From Actinomycetota bacterium (GTDB lineage Bacteria; Actinomycetota; Actinomycetes; S36-B12), in contig WLHM01000076.1 in NCBI GenBank assembly GCA_009702725.1, positions 1 to 6,452 on the forward strand: a stretch of 6,452 bases of DNA, read 5' to 3'. Shown here one piece after another: positions 1-4,645 of this stretch. Below the pieces are notes generated by a model, which saw nothing but the letters and a program-made list of their open reading frames with translations, did not search any database and had not been told where the DNA came from. Position 1 is the first letter of the stretch; each line of letters opens with the position of its first letter. The position numbers and the translations under genes are program-made.

Positions 1-536
1 AAACGGCGGCGGCTGGCCAGATAGGCGATATTTCCGCCTTGAGTGCGGCAAGCCTTGCTGATGGCCGCACGGTCGGCGATGCTATTGCTGAATTGGCTGG
101 TGTTATCGGCGAAAAGATAGAGCTGGGCAAAGTTGTAGTCCTCACGCCACCGGTGGCTTTATATCTGCACCGGCGAGCCTCTGACTTACCTCCGCAGGTT
201 GGCGTGCTTGTTGCGTATACCGGTGACGAAGAAGCAGCACGTGGTGCTGCAATGCAGGTCGCTGCTATGCGGCCGCAGTTCGTGACACGCGAAGAGGTGC
301 CGGCAGACGTCGTCGAAAATGAGCGCCGAATCGCTGAGGCAACCGCCAAAGAAGAAGGCAAGCCCGAAGCCGCACTTTCAAAGATCGTCGAAGGCCGGGT
401 CAACGGGTTTTACAAAGACACCGTGCTACTTGAGCAACCCAGCGTCGTTGATAACAAGAGGTCGGTGGCTCAGGTACTTGATGATGCCAAGACAACTGTC
501 ACGGCGTTTGCTCGCTTTGAGGCTGGTCAGTCCTAG
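1..536 (+). CDS. tsf: Elongation factor Ts, 5'-truncated by the window edge
   Basis: EF-Ts is the cytoplasmic nucleotide exchange factor that releases GDP from EF-Tu so that it can reload GTP and aminoacyl-tRNA. The reading frame is already open at base 3 and gives about 177 residues up to the TAG at 534-536. The family is usually about 270-300 residues, so the N-terminal UBA-like domain and the TDFVA-type motif lie outside the window. What is visible is the core dimerisation region: ADGRTVGDAIAEL and IGEKIEL, then YLHRRASDLPPQVGVLV, then the C-terminal part with NERRIAEATAKEEGKPE, KIVEGRVNGFYKD and LLEQPSVVDNK. This wording closely matches actinobacterial EF-Ts as I remember it. The TTG at 39 is an internal leucine codon, not the start. 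rpsB is expected upstream, and pyrH follows after 42 bases. Identification is secure; only the 5' end is missing. Confidence 0.97.
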   Translation, partial: TAAAGQIGDISALSAASLADGRTVGDAIAELAGVIGEKIELGKVVVLTPPVALYLHRRASDLPPQVGVLVAYTGDEEAARGAAMQVAAMRPQFVTREEVPADVVENERRIAEATAKEEGKPEAALSKIVEGRVNGFYKDTVLLEQPSVVDNKRSVAQVLDDAKTTVTAFARFEAGQS

Positions 537-563
537 ATTCAAGGAGTTTCGACGCAATCGGGC

Positions 564-570
564 GGGAGGA
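564..570 (+). promoter_or_regulatory. Shine-Dalgarno of pyrH
   Basis: GGGAGGA lies 8 bases before the ATG at 579 and is a strong anti-16S match. It supports the long form of UMP kinase rather than an internal GTG start at 654, which has no comparable site. A second purine-rich stretch, AAGGAG at 541-546, sits just after the tsf stop, but it has no start codon at a suitable distance. Confidence 0.7.
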
Positions 571-578
571 TCAAGTAG

Positions 579-1370
579 ATGGCTCCAACAAGTAACCCGG
601 GTGCGGTCCAACCGTCCCTTGACGGCACCATTGAGATCTGGCCCGGTGCACCTGTGGGCGGCTGGTCTCGAGTGCTTTTGAAGCTCTCGGGTGAGGCCTT
701 TGCCGGATCGGGTGCACTCGGTGTTGACCCCGATGTGGTTTCGTCAATTGCGCGCCAGATTGCTGATGTAGTTCGCGGGGGTACTCAAGTCGCGGTTGTC
801 ATCGGCGGAGGTAACTATTTTCGCGGGGCCCAATTGTCAGAACGCGGTATGGATAGGGCGCGCGCTGACTACATGGGCATGCTCGGAACGGTGATGAATT
901 GCCTAGCCCTGCAAGATTTCTGTGAAAAGCAGGGTATCGAGACACGAGTGCAAACCGCGATCGCAATGGGTCAGGTCGCTGAGCCTTATGTGCCAAGGCG
1001 CGCAATTCGACATCTCGAGAAGGGCCGAGTTGTTATCTTCGGTGCCGGATTAGGGCAGCCCTATTTTTCGACCGATACCACCGCAGCCCAGCGGGCGCTC
1101 GAGGTTGGGGCTGAAGTTGTTCTTATGGCGAAGGGAGTCGATGGTATTTATGATGATGATCCCCGAACCAATCCGAAAGCTACCAGGTTTAAAACATTGA
1201 CTCCGGCTGAAGTTCTAAATAGAAACCTCAAAGTTGCTGATGCAACTGCAATCAGCCTGTGTCAGGACAACAACCTGCCAATAGTGGTTTTCAACCTCTT
1301 AGTTGAAGGCAATATTGCCCGCGCTGTTCGCGGCGAAACCATCGGTACTTTAGTCTCTGCGGCAATTTGA
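579..1370 (+). CDS. pyrH: Uridylate (UMP) kinase
   Basis: Hexameric bacterial UMP kinase of the amino-acid-kinase fold; it phosphorylates UMP to UDP with ATP in the cytoplasm and so feeds UTP, CTP and UDP-sugar synthesis. The 263-residue product shows the family landmarks in order: VLLKLSGEAF at 32-41 (phosphate-binding Lys35), VIGGGNYFRG at 74-83, the UMP-binding ADYMGMLGTVMN at 96-107, GAGLGQPYFSTDTTAA at 155-170, and KGVDGIYDDDPRTNPKAT at 185-202 near the ATP site. The first ~28 residues form a Pro/Gly-rich tail absent from the E. coli enzyme (about 241 residues). Similar tails are usual in actinobacterial PyrH, so this is not an error. The ATG at 579 is chosen because of the SD at 564-570. 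The gene lies 42 bases after tsf and 43 before frr, in the conserved actinobacterial order. The family is normally activated by GTP and inhibited by UTP; this is not visible in the sequence. Confidence 0.97.
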   Translation: MAPTSNPGAVQPSLDGTIEIWPGAPVGGWSRVLLKLSGEAFAGSGALGVDPDVVSSIARQIADVVRGGTQVAVVIGGGNYFRGAQLSERGMDRARADYMGMLGTVMNCLALQDFCEKQGIETRVQTAIAMGQVAEPYVPRRAIRHLEKGRVVIFGAGLGQPYFSTDTTAAQRALEVGAEVVLMAKGVDGIYDDDPRTNPKATRFKTLTPAEVLNRNLKVADATAISLCQDNNLPIVVFNLLVEGNIARAVRGETIGTLVSAAI

Positions 1371-1400
1371 TGTACAAAATACCGAATACTATTAATGGGC

Positions 1401-1407
1401 AAAGGAG
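1401..1407 (+). promoter_or_regulatory. Shine-Dalgarno of frr
   Basis: AAAGGAG lies 6 bases before the GTG at 1414. It fixes the GTG (protein start MSEQIDL) as the frr start, because the only ATG in the gap, at 1394, lies upstream of this site. Confidence 0.75.
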
Positions 1408-1413
1408 TGCACC

Positions 1414-1980
1414 GTGAGTGAGCAAATTGACCTGATACTTCTTGAGGCCGAGGAGAAGATGGACAAAGCCATTGCCGTGGCGCGCGAGGACTTCTCGACG
1501 ATTCGCACCGGGCGAGCCACCCCTGCCATGTTCAACAAGATCGTGGTGGATTATTACGACGCAATGACCCCACTGAATCAGCTCGCCTCATTTCAGACTC
1601 CCGAAGCCCGCATGATACTCATCTTGCCGTATGACAAGGGCGCCTTCGGAGCGATCGAGAAGGCACTGCGTGACAGTGATCTGGGGATCAACCCGTCAAA
1701 TGATGGCAACCTGATCAGAGTGGTGCTACCGCAACTTACCGAAGAGCGCCGCCGTGAATACATAAAGGCCGCAAGAAATAAAGCAGAGGATGCGCGGATC
1801 TCCGTGCGCAATATTCGCCGTCACGCTAAAGATGCACTCGACAAGATGCAAAAGGAAGGCGAGGCCGGCGAAGACGATGTGCGCCGGGCCGAGAAGCAGC
1901 TTGATGATGCCACCCATAAGCAGGTTGAGCATATTGACGAAGTCTTGAAGCACAAAGAAGCAGAACTGCTAGAGGTCTAA
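1414..1980 (+). CDS. frr: Ribosome recycling factor
   Basis: RRF acts with EF-G to split the post-termination ribosome from mRNA and deacylated tRNA. The 188-residue length is right for the family (about 185). The N-terminal helix carries the EKMDKAIAVAREDFSTIRTGRATPAMF signature in residues 14-40, with RTGRA at 31-35. The small beta domain follows, with YYDAMTPLNQLASFQTPEAR and then ILILPYDKGA and IEKAL. LGINPSNDGNLIRVVLPQLT spans about 90-109, just before the hinge. The long C-terminal helices hold ERRREYIKAARNKAEDARIS and VRNIRR at 131-136, matching the conserved basic patch that contacts 23S rRNA. The start is GTG with a good SD. The TAA at 1978-1980 is only 2 bases from the cdsA start, so the two genes are almost certainly co-transcribed. 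Nothing is unusual. Confidence 0.98.
   Translation: MSEQIDLILLEAEEKMDKAIAVAREDFSTIRTGRATPAMFNKIVVDYYDAMTPLNQLASFQTPEARMILILPYDKGAFGAIEKALRDSDLGINPSNDGNLIRVVLPQLTEERRREYIKAARNKAEDARISVRNIRRHAKDALDKMQKEGEAGEDDVRRAEKQLDDATHKQVEHIDEVLKHKEAELLEV
1971..1975 (+). promoter_or_regulatory. Shine-Dalgarno of cdsA, inside the frr 3' end
   Basis: AGAGG lies within the last frr codons, 7 bases before the TTG at 1983. It is modest, but it supports the TTG as the cdsA initiation codon and suggests that ribosomes ending frr re-initiate on cdsA. Confidence 0.5.
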
Positions 1981-1982
1981 TC

Positions 1983-2840
1983 TTGAGCGACAAGCAGGCA
2001 GATCCGAAGAAGAAGAAATCCCGAGCTGGGCGCAATCTGCCTGCTGCAATCGGGTCTGCACTTGCGCTCGCAGCGGTGGTGCTGGTGAGCCTATTTACGA
2101 TCAAGTGGCTTTTCGGCATCGTGGTGATAACCACCATCGTGGTGGCGGTTCGTGAATTCGTCCTGGCATTCGGGAAGCGAGATATTCATATTGCTCGCAC
2201 GCCACTTTTTTTGGCCGCCGTATTGCTTCCAGGTGCCGCATATCTCTGGGGCCCACTGGCGCAACTGTTTATTTTTGGCTTAACGGTTCTTGCCGTAATG
2301 TTCTGGCGGATCCGTCGCGGTACCGATGGGTATGTGCGCGATGTAACTGCAAGTATCTTCGTCGCTGCCTATCTCCCGTTCATGGCAGCCTTCCTGATGC
2401 TGACCCTGGCCGCTGATAACGGCGCACAGCGAGTCTTAGTGTTTATTTTGCTGACGGTTTCCAACGATATTGGTGGCTACGCGGCAGGAGTCTTCTTCGG
2501 TAAGCACCCGATCGCGGCGCAGATTAGCCCAAAGAAGTCTTGGGAGGGTTTCGCTGGCTCGGTATTGGTTCAAGGTGCTGTTGGTGCTGCAAGTTTCGTG
2601 TGGCTACTTGAAGCGACCTGGTGGCAAGGGGTGATTGCCGGAATCGTCTTGGCCATCACCGCAACCGCGGGCGACTTTGCTGAAAGTGCAATTAAGCGTG
2701 ACCTCGGTCTCAAGGATATGGGGAACTTTTTGCCAGGGCATGGAGGCATGATGGACCGGCTTGATTCACTGATTCCAAATGCTTTCACCTCGTGGGCGCT
2801 CTTTGCTTTATTCCTCGGCACCGGTCTGGCAGCCAGCTGA
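1983..2840 (+). CDS. cdsA: Phosphatidate cytidylyltransferase (CDP-diacylglycerol synthase)
   Basis: Integral membrane enzyme that makes CDP-diacylglycerol and pyrophosphate from phosphatidic acid and CTP, the branch point for phosphatidylglycerol, cardiolipin and phosphatidylinositol. The 285-residue protein starts with a Lys-rich cytoplasmic tail (PKKKKSRAGR, residues 8-17). It then has roughly seven or eight hydrophobic segments (about 20-40, 42-62, 73-90, 92-108, 122-142, 150-171, 191-208, 214-230). The decisive evidence is the complete CTP_transf_1 (CDS) signature at 235-261: SAIKR, then KD at 244-245, then LPGHGG at 250-255 and DRLD at 258-261. SNDIGGYAAG (160-169), GKHP and ISPKKSWEG (181-189) are further family motifs with metal/CTP-site residues. 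The TTG start has a modest SD inside frr. Its TGA overlaps the rlmN ATG by one base. It uses CTP, which derives from the PyrH product. Confidence 0.96.
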   Translation: MSDKQADPKKKKSRAGRNLPAAIGSALALAAVVLVSLFTIKWLFGIVVITTIVVAVREFVLAFGKRDIHIARTPLFLAAVLLPGAAYLWGPLAQLFIFGLTVLAVMFWRIRRGTDGYVRDVTASIFVAAYLPFMAAFLMLTLAADNGAQRVLVFILLTVSNDIGGYAAGVFFGKHPIAAQISPKKSWEGFAGSVLVQGAVGAASFVWLLEATWWQGVIAGIVLAITATAGDFAESAIKRDLGLKDMGNFLPGHGGMMDRLDSLIPNAFTSWALFALFLGTGLAAS

Positions 2841-3961
2841 TGTCAGAATCCAAGCCGGCGATGCGCCCGGGTGAGTTGCTCTTCGAAGCTCCAAGGCGCG
2901 GAAAACCGCCTCGACACCTGATGGATTTATCCCCTGAGCAACGTCGTGCTGCGTTTGCTGAATTGGGCTTACCTGCTTTTAGGGCCGACCAAGTATCGCG
3001 ACACTGGCTAGGGCGTTTGTCAGATGACCCGGATAGCTGGACCGACTTGCCAAGTGAGATGCGGCAACAGGTCGCGAAAATGTTTCTGCCCGAGTTACTG
3101 AATCCGGTTCGAGTTGTTGACTGTGATGGCGGCACGACGGTCAAATCGGTTTGGCGGCTGCACGACGGGGCGCTGGTCGAATCCGTGCTAATGCGCTACC
3201 CGGAGCGCGTCACAATGTGCATTTCGTCGCAGGCCGGTTGCGGCATGAACTGCCCATTTTGCGCAACCGGGCAAGCCGGACTCACCCGCAATCTGTCAAC
3301 TGCTGAGATCGTCGAGCAGGTACTCGCGGGGTCTCGCTCCTTGGACCGCGGCCAGATAGCGGGAGGGCCGGGGCGCGTATCAAACGTGGTGTTCATGGGT
3401 ATGGGCGAACCAATGGCAAACTACGGCGCGGTCGTTGAATCAGTTCGGAGATTAATTTCACCGGCTCCTTCAGGTTTAGGTTTGAGCGCACGAGGCATCA
3501 CGGTTTCTACGGTGGGTTTGGTCCCGCGGATGAAAGATCTCGCCACCGAAGGTCTACCTGTCACGTTGGCACTTTCACTGCACGCACCCGATGACGAATT
3601 GCGCAACACGCTGGTGCCGGTCAATACCCGGTGGCCGGTGGCGGAGGTGCTGAACGCTGCTTGGGAGTACGCCGATCGAACCCATCGGCGGATCAGCATT
3701 GAGTATGCCCTTATCCGTGACATTAATGATCAAGCCTGGCGGGCCGAACTCCTGGCCGATTTATTGGTGGGCCACTTGGTACACGTAAACCTGATTCCAT
3801 TGAATCCGACTCCGGGCTCAATTTGGACGGCCTCCCGCCCGGCCGATGAGGAGACTTTTGTCCGAATCCTGCGAGACCGCGGCCTGGCTGTTACCGTGCG
3901 GGGCACTAGGGGTCGTGAAATTGACGGTGCGTGCGGCCAATTGGCCGCCGCCACAACTTAA
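2840..3961 (+). CDS. rlmN: Dual-specificity RNA methyltransferase RlmN (23S rRNA A2503 C2-methyltransferase)
   Basis: Radical-SAM enzyme that methylates C2 of A2503 in the 23S rRNA peptidyl-transferase region and, in studied homologues, of A37 in some tRNAs. The 373-residue product has an N-terminal accessory domain (about 25-100) and the 4Fe-4S motif CGMNCPFC with Cys134, Cys138 and Cys141. It also has Cys127 in CISSQ and Cys365 in GACGQ; by alignment with E. coli RlmN (Cys118 and Cys355) these are the two catalytic cysteines. GMGEPMANY (187-195), LSLHAP (245-250) and LIPLNP (318-323) are SAM- and substrate-site motifs. I choose ATG 2840 (MSESKPAM), which shares one base with the cdsA stop (TGATG). 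A longer frame to 2792 would lie inside cdsA and adds only cdsA-overlapping, non-family residues. The ATG at 2861 is a possible alternative. No clear SD precedes 2840, which suggests translational coupling. Confidence 0.96.
   Translation: MSESKPAMRPGELLFEAPRRGKPPRHLMDLSPEQRRAAFAELGLPAFRADQVSRHWLGRLSDDPDSWTDLPSEMRQQVAKMFLPELLNPVRVVDCDGGTTVKSVWRLHDGALVESVLMRYPERVTMCISSQAGCGMNCPFCATGQAGLTRNLSTAEIVEQVLAGSRSLDRGQIAGGPGRVSNVVFMGMGEPMANYGAVVESVRRLISPAPSGLGLSARGITVSTVGLVPRMKDLATEGLPVTLALSLHAPDDELRNTLVPVNTRWPVAEVLNAAWEYADRTHRRISIEYALIRDINDQAWRAELLADLLVGHLVHVNLIPLNPTPGSIWTASRPADEETFVRILRDRGLAVTVRGTRGREIDGACGQLAAATT
3933..3948. repeat. Perfect 16-base palindrome at the rlmN 3' end
   Basis: GCGGCCAATTGGCCGC is its own reverse complement over all 16 bases. 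It covers the codons for the C-terminal CGQLAA region of RlmN and ends 11 bases before the stop codon. No T-run follows, so it does not look like an intrinsic terminator. It lies 75-90 bases upstream of the channel gene start, so it could be an operator-like protein site, or simply a chance product of GGC/GCC codons flanking CAA TTG. The structure is certain; a role is not. Confidence 0.4.
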
Positions 3962-4004
3962 TCGACACAACTTCCTACAAGTTCGTGATCTGGATCAAAT
4001 CTGC

Positions 4005-4010
4005 CACAAT
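4005..4010 (+). promoter_or_regulatory. Possible -10 element before the channel gene
   Basis: CACAAT matches four of six bases of TATAAT, including the key second A and last T. It lies 7 bases before the ATG at 4017. A weak -35 candidate, TTCGTG, lies 17 bases upstream at 3982-3987. If used, the transcript would begin at or very near the ATG at 4017. The match is poor and could be chance. Confidence 0.2.
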
Positions 4011-4011
4011 T

Positions 4012-4016
4012 GGGAG
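4012..4016 (+). promoter_or_regulatory. Shine-Dalgarno deciding the channel start
   Basis: GGGAG lies 6 bases before the ATG at 4023 but directly abuts the ATG at 4017 (ATG ACG ATG). On a leadered mRNA only the second ATG has usable spacing, so 4023 is preferred. Confidence 0.5.
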
Positions 4017-4022
4017 ATGACG

Positions 4023-4607
4023 ATGATACCTAGCGAAAATGCTGACCCCATTCCTTCATTCTCCGAGGACCTAAATACCTGGGAAAAATTCAAAGTCATC
4101 GTTCAATCAATCCTTCGGACTTTGCTTGGGATCATATTCATTGCTGCGATAGTCGCATTTGTTCCAAATAGTGTCGATGGAGCAATCTGGATCCCGTTTG
4201 GGGCCATCATCTTGGTATTGGTTATTTATATTTGGTACTTCCGGCTGCAGTTGCGACGCATTCATAAATCCAAGTACCCGAATATTCAGGCTGGTGAGGC
4301 ACTGATTTTAGTGGCCACCATGTTCTTGGCGATTTTCGCGGTGACCTATGACCTAATGTCGCAGGCGAATCCGGATTCATTCACCGAAGTACTTACGCGG
4401 TTCTCCGCGTTTTATTTCGCAGTTACGGTATTGGCAACGGTTGGGTTCGGTGATATTACCCCAGTTACAACTGCGGCGAGGTCAGTGGCAATGCTGCAAA
4501 TGGCCATAGATATTGCGTTTATCGCGGTTGCTGTAAAAATTGTAAGTGGTGCGGCATCAAGTGCGATTCAACAGCGAAACCCAAAGAGTGGTGCGACAGA
4601 TAAGTAG
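4023..4607 (+). CDS. Small potassium-channel family membrane protein (Ion_trans_2-type pore)
   Basis: Predicted inner-membrane cation channel subunit, probably K+ selective and tetrameric by family analogy. From ATG 4023 it has 194 residues. Visible parts are a short acidic cytoplasmic start (1-24), hydrophobic segments at about 29-47 and 55-73, a basic loop RLQLRRIHKSK (74-84), a third segment at about 91-109, a pore helix at about 125-138, the selectivity filter TVGFGD at 139-144, a last helix at about 156-174, and a short polar tail. This is a TM1-TM2 pair followed by the TM-pore-TM unit. No RCK/TrkA domain, cyclic-nucleotide domain or arginine-spaced S4 voltage sensor is seen, so gating is unknown. 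The filter has Phe where most have Tyr (TVGYGD), a known tolerated variant. The frame stays open upstream to 3846 inside rlmN, but that extension is hydrophilic shadow sequence. The gene lies 61 bases after rlmN and looks richer in A+T (28/60 G+C at 4141-4200 against 36/60 at 3361-3420 in rlmN), partly because of its hydrophobic codons. No gene symbol is justified. Confidence 0.85.
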   Translation: MIPSENADPIPSFSEDLNTWEKFKVIVQSILRTLLGIIFIAAIVAFVPNSVDGAIWIPFGAIILVLVIYIWYFRLQLRRIHKSKYPNIQAGEALILVATMFLAIFAVTYDLMSQANPDSFTEVLTRFSAFYFAVTVLATVGFGDITPVTTAARSVAMLQMAIDIAFIAVAVKIVSGAASSAIQQRNPKSGATDK

Positions 4608-4619
4608 CAGCAGTACAAT
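4593..4619 (+). promoter_or_regulatory. Possible promoter of the acyl-CoA synthetase gene
   Basis: TACAAT at 4614-4619 matches five of six bases of TATAAT and lies 26 bases before the ATG at 4646. GCGACA at 4593-4598 keeps the GACA half of a -35 box but with a short 15-base spacer. TAAATT at 4621-4626 is a second -10-like hexamer. Transcription would start near 4626, leaving a leader of about 20 bases. The -10 is reasonable and the -35 weak; read-through from upstream is equally possible because no terminator is seen. Confidence 0.3.
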
Positions 4620-4645
4620 GTAAATTCGGTCATCGGGGGGCGACA

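Noticed and set aside
319..681. A 120-codon plus-strand frame spanning the tsf-pyrH junction.
   Set aside because: It overlaps the well-identified tsf end and pyrH start in another frame; its Arg/Ser/Pro-rich product has no recognisable domain.
1371..1413. Attenuator or riboswitch between pyrH and frr.
   Set aside because: The 43-base gap is too short and A/T-rich, with no convincing stem; it holds only the frr Shine-Dalgarno.
1826..2137. A 103-codon minus-strand frame across the frr-cdsA junction.
   Set aside because: It overlaps two conserved genes on the other strand, with no SD or family resemblance seen.
2117..2144. A 10-base direct repeat CATCGTGGTG (2117-2126 and 2135-2144) around a small GTGGT/ACCAC hairpin.
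   Set aside because: It encodes the hydrophobic IVV-ITT-IVV stretch of a CdsA membrane helix; repeated Val/Ile codons explain it without a regulatory role.
3962..4022. Intrinsic terminator between rlmN and the channel gene.
   Set aside because: No GC-rich stem followed by a T-run is present; the nearest palindrome (3933-3948) is followed by mixed sequence.
4608..4645. Terminator or small RNA in the gap before the acyl-CoA synthetase.
   Set aside because: The gap is only 38 bases and shows no stem-loop; only promoter-like hexamers and a G-run could be pointed to.
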